Assembly (NCBI GenBank): GCA_045593265.1
Contig: JAZNWH010000097.1
Location: 1 to 10,012, forward strand
DNA length: 10,012 nt
Direction: 5' to 3'
Origin: RGIG8497 sp045593265
Lineage (GTDB): Bacteria; Bacillota; Clostridia; RGIG6154
Positions within the stretch are counted from its first letter, which is position 1; each line of letters opens with the position of its first letter. The position numbers were made by a program, and so were the translations under genes. Below the pieces are notes generated by a model. That model saw nothing but the letters and a program-made list of their open reading frames with translations, had not been told where the DNA came from and made no database searches. This document shows, in pieces, positions 1 to 7,411 of this stretch.

Positions 1-615
1 ATCGTAATTAAAAGTTCTCGAAACAATCGCTTGATAGCTCATTCCCGGCCTTGATGCACATCCACCCTGTGTTATTGATGAACCGTAATATACAATCGGT
101 TTATCATTTTTATATGCTGCAGCTTCTGATACATAAGCAGTGTCCTGCAAACCAATAAACAATTCGCAAACATTGGAATACAGAGGGAAATTAATTGTTA
201 TTTCCCGTCGTTCCTTTTTCTCAAGTTCAAAGATGCTTTCATATCCATCTTTAATGTCAAACGGCGGAACAAATGTTTTTGCATAATAATTATCAATATA
301 CAAATCAAAACCTATGGAACCTGTTAGTGCAAAATGAGGCATTTTTCCTAAACCATCCATTTTAGCATGGATGGCTATGTATGGGCTGTCTGTAACAAAC
401 TTCACTCTACCGCCTGCGGTATTTGCATGCAGATAATAAACACCTTCGCTTACACTTTTGGCAACGCCTTCAGGCATTCGCCTGTATTTACCGTTTTCTT
501 TGAAAACTCCATAAACTTTAAATGGGGCCTCATCAATTTTATAAAACTTAATATCTTTTTTATCTATTTTTGTTTCAATCGTAAAATTCCCATCTACCTT
601 TGAAATATCAAACAT
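1..615 (-). CDS. SGNH/GDSL hydrolase with N-terminal GxDLY domain (partial, C-terminus off window)
   Basis: The 205 visible codons run from an ATG at 615 to the window edge with no stop, so the 3' part is missing. The start is well placed: GAGGAG lies seven bases upstream. Residues about 1-170 form a beta-rich N-terminal domain carrying GFDLY at 102-106, the signature of the GxDLY domain. The SGNH catalytic domain then begins with YYGSSITQGG (176-185), a GDSL-type block I in which Ser180 should be the nucleophile. The remaining catalytic Asp and His are beyond the edge. There is no signal peptide, so it is probably cytoplasmic. Relatives are esterases, deacetylases or acyltransferases, often on acylated sugars. 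It follows the GH31 operon in the same direction, but a terminator and a separate promoter lie between. Removing acyl groups from the same glycoside is a plausible role, but this is inference. Confidence 0.88.
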   Translation of the reverse strand, partial: MFDISKVDGNFTIETKIDKKDIKFYKIDEAPFKVYGVFKENGKYRRMPEGVAKSVSEGVYYLHANTAGGRVKFVTDSPYIAIHAKMDGLGKMPHFALTGSIGFDLYIDNYYAKTFVPPFDIKDGYESIFELEKKERREITINFPLYSNVCELFIGLQDTAYVSEAAAYKNDKPIVYYGSSITQGGCASRPGMSYQAIVSRTFNYD

Positions 616-683
616 ATTAATTCTCCTCTTTTCCTAATATTCGACACAGTTCGACTTTTGTCAAGACTGGATTAAAAATTATA

Positions 684-698
684 ATGAATTAACTTCAT
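684..698. repeat. Short inverted repeat in the hydrolase leader
   Basis: The sequence ATGAA-TTAAC-TTCAT has five-base perfect arms and a five-base centre. It lies just downstream of the predicted transcription start of the hydrolase gene, where an operator could sit. The arms are short and could arise by chance in AT-rich DNA. Confidence 0.25.
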
Positions 699-711
699 CT
701 AAAGCTAAGTA

Positions 712-740
712 ATTATAACATAAGTCTTAAAATATGTAAA
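712..740 (-). promoter_or_regulatory. Promoter of the SGNH hydrolase gene
   Basis: Read on the minus strand, TTTACA (735-740) and TATAAT (712-717) are separated by 17 bases. A TG one base before the -10 box makes it an extended -10. It lies between the operon terminator and the hydrolase start, giving a leader of about 90 nt. This indicates that the hydrolase is its own transcription unit. Confidence 0.72.
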
Positions 741-768
741 TACAACGCATCAAAAATTCAACAAATGC

Positions 769-802
769 AAAAAAGAGGCTTATGTATAAATACACAAACC
801 TC
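769..802 (-). terminator. Rho-independent terminator of the catabolic operon
   Basis: On the minus strand a 12-bp stem (775-786 with 791-802) closes a four-base loop and is followed by six T (774-769). All 12 positions pair in minus-strand RNA, two of them as G-U. In plus-strand RNA those two become A-C mismatches, so the element works leftward. It lies 40 bases after the GH31 stop codon. Confidence 0.85.
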
Positions 803-842
803 AAAAAATAATATACTATGTATAAAACGCATTATCATTGTC

Positions 843-2549
843 TTATACTTTTTCATAAACAGGAATTTCTGTTGTTTCAACACGGAACCAACCTGATGCA
901 ACAGGCTCCTTGGTCCAATAATCAACCCAGTTTCCTTCCGGCAGATAAACCATTCTTGTGTCATTTTCCTCAGCAGTAATAGGCGCTACTATCAGATTAT
1001 CACAGAAAATATATTCATTATCAATATTATAAGTCTCTTTGTCCCATGTATAATCCGATACTAAAGCTCGTATAGGTGCAACTCCTGTATCACGATATTT
1101 ATCAAAGGCTGTTTTCAACATAGGAACCAGTTTCTTTCTTTCGTGAAGCAGTTTCTTTAATTCCTGTTCGCAATCCAAAGTAATCCACGGAATTTCAGGA
1201 CAATACCAAGAATTAATTACGCATTGAGCAGAAAATACAACAGTTTGCACTCTTCTGATAAAATCTTTTTTATTCACAGCGTCTCTTACTTCAGGACACC
1301 ATAAAATTCCTGAAAAGCCTGAATTTACTACACCGCGGATAAAATCCTTATGATCGTAAAGATCGCTGTATAGAACAAAAGGATACGAGGCACAAAGAGC
1401 ACCTGCACTTCTGGATTCTGACAAAGTAGGAACATCTTTCATTGCCTTCATAATAGTTTTCATATAAAGAGTTCCCATAAGAGTATGGTACAACTCTCCA
1501 TCCATACCGGAAGGAAATTCTGTACAATTAGGATAGCTCCAGTCATGAACGAAATCTGAATTATCACATTCATCCAGTTTAAAACCATCAATCCCTTTTT
1601 CTACCAGATATTCTTTATGATATTTAGCAAAAATATCCACACATTTCTCAATAGAAAAATCGGGAATCAAACCTTTCCAAACCTCATAATCACCTGTATA
1701 AGGTGCAATTTCTTTATAAAAAGGAGCTGCAGAACTGACAAATGCATGTTCCCATAAGCTAACATGAAAATCCTTGCTTCTCAAATAATCAATCAATTTC
1801 TGATGATGCGGAAATCTTGTTTCGTCCCATACAAAAGAACAGGAATAGGTGTTTGTTTGCCAACCTGTACAAATTCCCATTATATCACAAGGAATATCAT
1901 TTTCACGGAAATAATCGGCAGTTTTTCTTACACCGTCTTCCTCTGTTTTTGCAAAATTACGGTACATCACACCTAATCCCCATTCCGGAACATCACATCC
2001 GCCACCGGAAAACATATTATATTGAGCAACAATATCAGTAATTGTATCACCTTCAAAAATATAAATGTCTACACCTTTTGCAACAGGGATTTCTATGGAT
2101 AATGTAGTAGTTTCCTTTAGTCCGCACTTTTTATACAAATCCTCATGAGTTACAATTACTGTATTATCAGGATTTGAAGGTCGGTTTTTTTCTTTACCGT
2201 AGCCAAAACAAATTTCAGCATATCGTGCTGTATCTACATAAATACCGTACCCCGCAGTACTGATGAAAAATGGAACAGGTGCATGAGAATCCCCCGTATT
2301 GGCAACGGGATCGGAATTTACTCTAAGTTGCAATTTATGATTTTTATGATTAAATCCTTTCAACTGCAAACCACAACCATAAACCTGTTCTTCATATTCT
2401 ATAGGCATTTCAATGAGACATCCTCTTGTTGTAGTTTTAAATTTAATTTTTGACACATCATAAGTTATCAGTGTTTCTTCATAACGAAGAGTATCACAAA
2501 AAGATGTGGGAACAAACTTTTCAGGTGTTCCAAAACGAACTTTCAACAT
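843..2549 (-). CDS. GH31 family glycoside hydrolase, cytoplasmic
   Basis: This 568-residue protein belongs to glycoside hydrolase family 31, retaining enzymes that mostly act on alpha-glucosides, alpha-xylosides or alpha-galactosides. An N-terminal beta-sandwich covers about 1-185, the catalytic barrel about 188-480 (opening at WGLGVMYRNF), and a C-terminal beta domain the rest, with family motifs DNLIVAPI (517-524) and YLPEGNWVDYW (535-545). GFKLDECD at 322-329 places the nucleophile at Asp326. RSAGALCASYPFVLYSD (380-396) aligns with the acid/base block, suggesting Asp396. The motif after it (FSGILWCPEV) departs from the usual GIPFWGxDIGG, so it belongs to a divergent branch. It is shorter than typical members (650-800), consistent with a missing distal C-terminal domain. 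No signal peptide is present, so it should act on an imported glycoside. It is the last gene of the operon, 15 bases after the isomerase, with AGAGG seven bases before its ATG. Substrate unknown. Confidence 0.92.
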   Translation of the reverse strand: MLKVRFGTPEKFVPTSFCDTLRYEETLITYDVSKIKFKTTTRGCLIEMPIEYEEQVYGCGLQLKGFNHKNHKLQLRVNSDPVANTGDSHAPVPFFISTAGYGIYVDTARYAEICFGYGKEKNRPSNPDNTVIVTHEDLYKKCGLKETTTLSIEIPVAKGVDIYIFEGDTITDIVAQYNMFSGGGCDVPEWGLGVMYRNFAKTEEDGVRKTADYFRENDIPCDIMGICTGWQTNTYSCSFVWDETRFPHHQKLIDYLRSKDFHVSLWEHAFVSSAAPFYKEIAPYTGDYEVWKGLIPDFSIEKCVDIFAKYHKEYLVEKGIDGFKLDECDNSDFVHDWSYPNCTEFPSGMDGELYHTLMGTLYMKTIMKAMKDVPTLSESRSAGALCASYPFVLYSDLYDHKDFIRGVVNSGFSGILWCPEVRDAVNKKDFIRRVQTVVFSAQCVINSWYCPEIPWITLDCEQELKKLLHERKKLVPMLKTAFDKYRDTGVAPIRALVSDYTWDKETYNIDNEYIFCDNLIVAPITAEENDTRMVYLPEGNWVDYWTKEPVASGWFRVETTEIPVYEKV

Positions 2550-2564
2550 GTAATTTCCTCTTTT

Positions 2565-3905
2565 CTATAATATTTCATACTCAAACCCGTAAACATCAGC
2601 CAATGCAACAAGCTCATGGGTAATATTCCCCTTTATAATAATTGCGTGGTGTGACGAAAGAGAATTCATCACCTTGTGACCACAATTATTTTTATATCTA
2701 ATCAAAGCCCCATTTCTGCAATCCGAACCGGGATACTGAACATATTGTTCTATTTCAGCTTCTATAATGGTAATTTTTTTCATATCAGGATGCAGTTTCG
2801 CCATCACAACAGGCCCTTCCTGCATACGACAATCAATTACAATTGCATTATCATCAACAATTTCGAGCACCTTAGGTTTCATAGTCCACTGACTGCAAAA
2901 GCTTTGCGGTACAAAACCGAAATAACCGCAATGAACTCCCAATGCATGGTTATCAGGATCTTCAATATCAGGAAATTCATTTATTTTTTCATGTTTCAAT
3001 GCTGCCATTCCTACCAAAAAGGGATAAATATTGGTCATCATAATAGGTTTTTTCAATGCAGTATATAAAATATATTTACTGATTAAAGTAACTGTGTCCC
3101 CTTCACATGCCCATAGAATATTATCATATTCAAACAACCAGTTCCACGCAAGACACGGAGTAGTTTTAGAATTAAAAGATTCATTTAAACAATTACTGCC
3201 TACACCATAAATGTCACCTACATCAGCTATAACTTCTTTTACTGCCAGATACAGCTTAACTGCTCCTAAAATCTGTTCTTTGTTTATTCCTTCGTTTGGA
3301 ACACTTCGTTCTTCCCATAATCTAAGCGCCTCTTCATCCGAAATCATTTCCGCATGTTGATTCAGTTCTTTATAACTTTTATAAACAATTTCAACTCCAA
3401 ATGCATTTTCAATTTGTTTGGTACATTCTTCTTCCCACCAATAAAAACGCTTAAAAATATTCGCCTGCATTCCTTCGCCGGGAGAATCTTGAAACATCAG
3501 GAATTTCACATTTTTCTTCATTAGATTTTTGCCACTTAAAGCTCTGATAATAACTTTTCCTAACTCAATGTTATAGGGTGAAAATACAGAAAGAGACAAT
3601 TCTTCTCTCATATAAGCAACAATTTCCCAATCCCACATTTCTACTGTAGAAAAGGCAGAAGTAAGAACAATAATCGGAAGATTAATCTTTTTTAATTCAT
3701 CTTTGTTTTTAAATGCTGCTCCGATCAGTTGCGGAAATACAATTGCATCTGCACAAGAAATGATATCATCACCAAGATAACAAGGCTCCAAAAACTCTGC
3801 TTCTTCCCCGTAAGTATTTTTTAAAATTTCTAATTGTGCGTCAAATTCTTTACATTCGCGTTCATTTGCTTCCTTAAATCTTACCGGTAATAATTTCGCC
3901 TTCAT
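2565..3905 (-). CDS. L-fucose/L-arabinose isomerase-like protein
   Basis: This 446-residue protein resembles the fucose/arabinose isomerase superfamily, metal-dependent enzymes that interconvert aldoses and ketoses. Early residues (about 1-130) look like the N-terminal Rossmann-like domain. The strongest match is ACEGDTVTLISKYIL (266-280), where Glu268 corresponds to the metal-binding Glu of the family, followed by the KKP...MMT region. SSHHAIIIKG (417-426) near the end is in the right place for the C-terminal metal-binding His, and HELVALADVYGFEYEIL closes the protein as in relatives. The second acidic metal ligand, expected 24 residues after the Glu, is Asn292 here. That may mean a changed metal site, a different reaction or a non-isomerase role. 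It lies 13 bases after the aldolase gene; AAAGGAG overlaps the aldolase stop codon, eight bases before this ATG, suggesting coupled translation. Superfamily is fairly sure; substrate is not. Confidence 0.78.
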   Translation of the reverse strand: MKAKLLPVRFKEANERECKEFDAQLEILKNTYGEEAEFLEPCYLGDDIISCADAIVFPQLIGAAFKNKDELKKINLPIIVLTSAFSTVEMWDWEIVAYMREELSLSVFSPYNIELGKVIIRALSGKNLMKKNVKFLMFQDSPGEGMQANIFKRFYWWEEECTKQIENAFGVEIVYKSYKELNQHAEMISDEEALRLWEERSVPNEGINKEQILGAVKLYLAVKEVIADVGDIYGVGSNCLNESFNSKTTPCLAWNWLFEYDNILWACEGDTVTLISKYILYTALKKPIMMTNIYPFLVGMAALKHEKINEFPDIEDPDNHALGVHCGYFGFVPQSFCSQWTMKPKVLEIVDDNAIVIDCRMQEGPVVMAKLHPDMKKITIIEAEIEQYVQYPGSDCRNGALIRYKNNCGHKVMNSLSSHHAIIIKGNITHELVALADVYGFEYEIL

Positions 3906-3918
3906 TACAATATCTCCT

Positions 3919-4626
3919 TTATTGATTTTGCAATTGTTTTAATTCTTCTATAATTGTAACACCTGCACTTGTACCGATTCTTTCTGCACCGGCTTCAATC
4001 ATAGCTAAAGCATCTTTTAAGTTTCGAACACCGCCTGCTGCTTTGACTTTCACATTGTCGCCAACTATTGATTTCATAAGCTTAACATCATCGATTGTTG
4101 CTCCAACTGCAACTCCTGCAGGCGGAGTGCCGAATCCCGTGCTGGTCTTAATAAAGGTAGGTCTTACTTTTAGGGCGATTTCGCACAATATCTTTTTCTC
4201 ATCTTCTGTAAGATAACAATTTTCAAAAATTACCTTTGAAATTTTGTTGTGCTTGTTACATACATCGACAATACTTCTCATTTCATCTTCGATATACTTT
4301 ATATCACCGCTTTTTAATTTTACAATATTGATTACATAATCAATTTCATCAGCACCTTCTTTGATTGCCTGCTCTGTTTCAAACACTTTATCAGCAATGG
4401 TCGTCTGCCCCAAAGGAAATCCGATTGCAGCACCCACATGTACATCACTATTCTTTAAAACCTGTCTGCAAAATGAAACAGGAGCAGAATTAATTGCCAC
4501 CATAGCAAAACCGTATCTGTCACTTTCTTCGCAAAATGCTTTCAAGTCAGCCTCTGATACATATGCCTTTAATAATGTTTGATCAAAATATTTTGCAAGT
4601 TTTTCAGGGGTTAAATTTGTATTCAT
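3919..4626 (-). CDS. deoC: DeoC-type aldolase (deoxyribose-phosphate aldolase family)
   Basis: This is a 235-residue class I aldolase of the DeoC family, which in its classic form splits 2-deoxyribose 5-phosphate into glyceraldehyde 3-phosphate and acetaldehyde. The Schiff-base lysine is Lys160 in FIKTSTGFG. The second active-site lysine is Lys195 in VKAAGGVR, the Asp is Asp96 in EIDYVIN, and the phosphate loop is IGTSAG (217-222). FDQTLLK (14-20) replaces the usual LDHTLLK, and VAINSAP (43-49) replaces VCVNP, so the substrate may not be deoxyribose phosphate. An ATG at 4647 is in frame but has no ribosome site, because AAGGAG falls inside its first codons. The ATG at 4626, nine bases after AAGGAG, is preferred. 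Its position between a sugar kinase and an isomerase fits cleavage of a kinase product. Family assignment is firm; the symbol names the family and not a proven substrate. Confidence 0.9.
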   Translation of the reverse strand: MNTNLTPEKLAKYFDQTLLKAYVSEADLKAFCEESDRYGFAMVAINSAPVSFCRQVLKNSDVHVGAAIGFPLGQTTIADKVFETEQAIKEGADEIDYVINIVKLKSGDIKYIEDEMRSIVDVCNKHNKISKVIFENCYLTEDEKKILCEIALKVRPTFIKTSTGFGTPPAGVAVGATIDDVKLMKSIVGDNVKVKAAGGVRNLKDALAMIEAGAERIGTSAGVTIIEELKQLQNQ

Positions 4627-4635
4627 AATAAAATT

Positions 4636-4641
4636 CTCCTT
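4636..4641 (-). promoter_or_regulatory. Ribosome binding site fixing the aldolase start
   Basis: AAGGAG on the minus strand lies nine bases before the ATG at 4626. It falls inside the reading frame of the upstream ATG at 4647, which has no site of its own. This decides for the shorter 235-residue protein. Confidence 0.8.
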
Positions 4642-4660
4642 ATACATAATAATTTTTCAT

Positions 4661-6145
4661 TTATACACAGTTATGATAATTATCCAATAGTTTTTTGTAT
4701 TTTAATGTTTTTTTACTGTAGTTTTCTGTATCTTTCAAATCAGGAACATATACAAGTGAATCAGATATTTCAGGATAAAAAATTTCATTAATTGTTTTAT
4801 TATTATATCCTATAGCACAAGCTGACAATAGAGCGACAGCAACAGGAGCAGAATCCACTTTTGATGGTATAGAATAACGCAGTCCCAAGACATTAGCCTT
4901 AATTTGTGAAAAAATCTTGCTTTTGGCTCCTCCGCCTACACCGATTACCGTAGTATTATGATCTATACACCCTTTGTGGCAAAGAATATCAAAATAATTT
5001 TTATACTCAAAAGCAATGGATTCCATTATAGCTTTGTGTAAATCGTATTTTGTTGTATGATGTTTTAAATTGACAAAAGAACCTGATACAGTATTATCAA
5101 GAGGAAATGTCCTTCCTGAAAAATGAGGAAGAAATAATGGTGTATCCTCACAAAAAGCAACATCTGTTTTTTTATCAAGCTCTTTCAAAGATGTATTAGT
5201 AATCTTAGAAAGCCATTCAAGACACAATCCACCCCCTGTGATATAAGAAAGGGGTAGATATAAATCTTTCTTGACGCTTCTTGAAAATAATAAAGTTCTG
5301 TGAGAAACATCAGGCATAAACCGATCTACACAACAAGCAAAAACAGAAGCCGTACCTGCCACATCATAAGCAATTCCTTTTTGTGTAACGCCCGCACCAA
5401 GACTTGATGCGGCGGTATCTCCGCAGCCTGCAATCATCTGAACATTTTCAGGAAGTTGAAGTTGATTACACCATTCGCTGCAAACAGTTCCAACAACAGT
5501 TTCAGGAGAAACAATGTTAGGCATTTTTTCCCGTGCAACCTGAAAGAAAGATAACATTTCTTCATTAAAAGTGCAGTTTTCATTATCTGAAAACAGATTA
5601 AAATGTAAAAATGTATAATCCATAAAGGCTTGTTCTGCAGATAGATTACATAAAGTTCCCGCAACATAAGCATTAGGTTGTATAAATTTAGCAATTTTTT
5701 CGTATACCTGAGGTTGCTCATTTTTCCACCATAGAATTTTTGATGCATGGGCATGAATAAACTGTCCGCCGCTTTTCTTTATAGCTTCGCAGCCTGCTTC
5801 CTTCTCAAGTAATTCAGTATAAATGTTGCATCTCGTATCAAGCCAGGAATCAAGAGGTATAACCGGTTTGTAATCCTTATCAATCCCCATAATTCCGGCC
5901 ATTTGTGCATCAATTCCGATTGCTTTAATTCTTTTACTATTCTCGCCAAGATAACTTGTAATTTCCTTAATAACAAAAACACTTGCACTCAAAATATCTT
6001 CTGCATTTTCATAAACAGAAAGTTCATCCGGTCGAATTAATTTGGAAGAACAAAAGCTTTCAAAAAGAACTGTTCCGTCACAATTACAAAGAACTCCTTT
6101 AGTTCCTTGAGTTCCAATATCAATACCTATAAACAAATCACTCAT
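4661..6145 (-). CDS. FGGY-family carbohydrate kinase, xylulokinase-like
   Basis: This 494-residue protein is an ATP-dependent sugar kinase of the FGGY family (actin/hexokinase fold, two domains). GIDIGTQGTKGVL (7-19) is the phosphate-1 loop. The region GIDAQMAG (77-84) and SWLDTR (100-105) correspond to substrate-side motifs of xylulokinases. Asp243 in GCGDTAASSLGAG is the expected catalytic base, GTAS at 264-267 is the phosphate-2 region, and GVGGGAKS (402-409) is the adenosine-binding motif. Length is normal. Two ATGs open the frame. The one at 6151 directly abuts the ribosome site, whereas the one at 6145 lies six bases after GAGGG and is preferred. It starts 12 bases after the MDR dehydrogenase stop and ends 34 bases before the aldolase. 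It probably phosphorylates a ketose or polyol whose phosphate the DeoC-type aldolase cleaves. Sugar specificity cannot be assigned. Confidence 0.9.
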   Translation of the reverse strand: MSDLFIGIDIGTQGTKGVLCNCDGTVLFESFCSSKLIRPDELSVYENAEDILSASVFVIKEITSYLGENSKRIKAIGIDAQMAGIMGIDKDYKPVIPLDSWLDTRCNIYTELLEKEAGCEAIKKSGGQFIHAHASKILWWKNEQPQVYEKIAKFIQPNAYVAGTLCNLSAEQAFMDYTFLHFNLFSDNENCTFNEEMLSFFQVAREKMPNIVSPETVVGTVCSEWCNQLQLPENVQMIAGCGDTAASSLGAGVTQKGIAYDVAGTASVFACCVDRFMPDVSHRTLLFSRSVKKDLYLPLSYITGGGLCLEWLSKITNTSLKELDKKTDVAFCEDTPLFLPHFSGRTFPLDNTVSGSFVNLKHHTTKYDLHKAIMESIAFEYKNYFDILCHKGCIDHNTTVIGVGGGAKSKIFSQIKANVLGLRYSIPSKVDSAPVAVALLSACAIGYNNKTINEIFYPEISDSLVYVPDLKDTENYSKKTLKYKKLLDNYHNCV

Positions 6146-6151
6146 GTTCAT

Positions 6152-6157
6152 CCCTCG
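6152..6157 (-). promoter_or_regulatory. Ribosome binding site fixing the kinase start
   Basis: CGAGGG on the minus strand overlaps the region just after the MDR dehydrogenase stop codon. It touches the ATG at 6151 with no spacer, but lies six bases from the in-frame ATG at 6145. The second ATG is therefore the likely start. Confidence 0.7.
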
Positions 6158-7210
6158 TTATTCAAATACAATTACATTTTTGATTCCATCAGCATCAGCT
6201 GCCGCTTCAATTGCATCATGAATTTGACTTAAACTAAAACGTTTTGTTACAAATTGATCTCCGTTAATAATACCCAAAGAAATAAATCTCAAGGTTTTTC
6301 TGTACTGTAGTAAACTTGCTCTCGTAGTTCCTGAAACAAGAAGCTGCTTATAATGAATCAAATTTGTATCAATCCCTACAGGTTCTTTTGATGCAGGAAT
6401 TCCACCAAAGAAAATAATTCTTCCCTCAAGTGCTGCAAGTCTTACTGCAGTTTCTTGAACAGATGGTACGGGACAGGCTGTTATAATAGCATCTGCGCCC
6501 CGTCCTTTTGTCATATTCATAAACTCTTTTTCCAAATCACCGAAAACAAGATTAATATTAGGATAAAGTTTTTTCGCTTCTTCTAATCTTTTTTCTGAAA
6601 TATCATTCAAATAGACAACTGCACCTGCCATAAGTGCAAGAGCACAATGCATAATACCAATCGGTCCTGCACCTACAATCAAAACCGTATCTCCCGGTTT
6701 GATTGCCGCTTTTTCAAATCCGTTAAACACACAGGAAAGAGGTTCATTAATGGCACCTGATTCAAAAGAAACACTTTCCTCAAGCACACTGATATGACCG
6801 CATCTTACACCTGCTTCAGGTACAATACAATATTCTGCGAACCCCCCGTCAAGACTGATTCCAAGTGCTTTATAGTCACTGCAAAGATGACTGTTTCCAC
6901 TGATACAAGCATCACATATTCCACATCCGAAATTTGGTGCAACGGCTACTCTTTCGCCTTTTTGATAGCCTTGTACATCACTTCCGACTTCTTCAATGAT
7001 ACCTGCAATTTCATGACACAAAACTAACGGATTATTTTCATCAATTCCCTTTGCACCGTTCTTTATCATACGAACATCAGTACCACAAACTGCCGCTGCT
7101 TTTACCCTGATCAGAACTTCTCCTGAAGAAGGTTTTGGGACAGGTATTTTTTCAAGACGAATATCATCCACTCCATACATTCGTGCCGCTAACATTGTTT
7201 TTTTATCCAT
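6158..7210 (-). CDS. Zinc-dependent medium-chain (MDR) alcohol/polyol dehydrogenase
   Basis: This 350-residue enzyme is of the zinc-dependent alcohol/sorbitol/threonine dehydrogenase type and oxidises a secondary alcohol of a sugar or polyol (or reduces the ketone). Catalytic zinc ligands are Cys42 (AVCGTD), His66-Glu67 (in CHE, usually GHE) and Glu156 (NEPLSC). The structural zinc site is complete, with Cys96, Cys99, Cys102 and Cys110. The Rossmann loop is GAGPIG (180-185). Asp203 at the end of the next strand suggests NAD over NADP. The start at 7210 is forced, because an in-frame stop lies only three bases upstream. No good Shine-Dalgarno site precedes it, unlike its neighbours. That stop is the natural end of the Gfo/Idh/MocA frame, so this gene was probably translated by coupling to it, which the premature stop upstream would disturb. 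The exact substrate is unknown. Confidence 0.92.
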   Translation of the reverse strand: MDKKTMLAARMYGVDDIRLEKIPVPKPSSGEVLIRVKAAAVCGTDVRMIKNGAKGIDENNPLVLCHEIAGIIEEVGSDVQGYQKGERVAVAPNFGCGICDACISGNSHLCSDYKALGISLDGGFAEYCIVPEAGVRCGHISVLEESVSFESGAINEPLSCVFNGFEKAAIKPGDTVLIVGAGPIGIMHCALALMAGAVVYLNDISEKRLEEAKKLYPNINLVFGDLEKEFMNMTKGRGADAIITACPVPSVQETAVRLAALEGRIIFFGGIPASKEPVGIDTNLIHYKQLLVSGTTRASLLQYRKTLRFISLGIINGDQFVTKRFSLSQIHDAIEAAADADGIKNVIVFE

Positions 7211-7213
7211 TTT

Positions 7214-7411
7214 TTATATCAAATTGTCGCCTGCTATTTTGACAATTCTTTTCTCCTTTATTGATAAATTTCCTGCATTCACTGTAAGAACAGCCATTTT
7301 CCCATCATAAGCAGTAACCTTCGATTCATATCCTTTCACGATAGATCGAATGAATTCAATGTCTTCTTCAAGATAAGCATCTTTAAACAAATATTTCCAG
7401 CTATTGATATA
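7214..7411 (-). pseudogene. Cut-off C-terminal part of the Gfo/Idh/MocA dehydrogenase
   Basis: Reading on past the TAA at 7412-7414 in the same frame gives 65 further codons up to a TAA at 7214-7216. The peptide begins YINSWKYLFKDAYLEED and continues with FIRSIVKG, VTAYDGKMAVLTVNAG and a short basic end. This is the familiar end of Gfo/Idh/MocA proteins (W..F.DAY..E...F, then the DG..AV block). With the upstream 279 residues and one residue at the stop position the total is 345, a normal family length. No frameshift is needed, so a single base change explains the break. It has no convincing start of its own and is probably not translated separately. Sequencing error or real mutation cannot be told apart here. 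Confidence 0.85.
7222..7247 (-). repeat. Inverted repeat just before the MDR dehydrogenase start
   Basis: AATTGTC (7222-7228) and GACAATT (7241-7247) form perfect seven-base arms around a 12-base spacer, 11 bases before the ATG at 7210. AAAGGAG lies just 5' of it in the RNA (7253-7259), too far from the ATG unless the hairpin forms. It could affect translation of the dehydrogenase gene; this is inference. Confidence 0.35.

Noticed and set aside
659..664. Perfect TTGACA on the minus strand as a second promoter for the hydrolase gene
   Set aside because: At 17 bases the matching -10 is only AATATT, and the transcript would start almost on the ribosome site. The promoter at 712-740 is much better.
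2676..3068. 130-codon plus-strand open frame inside the isomerase gene
   Set aside because: The product is a low-complexity Phe/Ile/Asn-rich translation without recognisable motifs, and the opposite strand codes for a clear protein.
4627..4647. Aldolase start at the ATG at 4647
   Set aside because: The only ribosome site, AAGGAG, lies inside these codons and is correctly spaced for the ATG at 4626.
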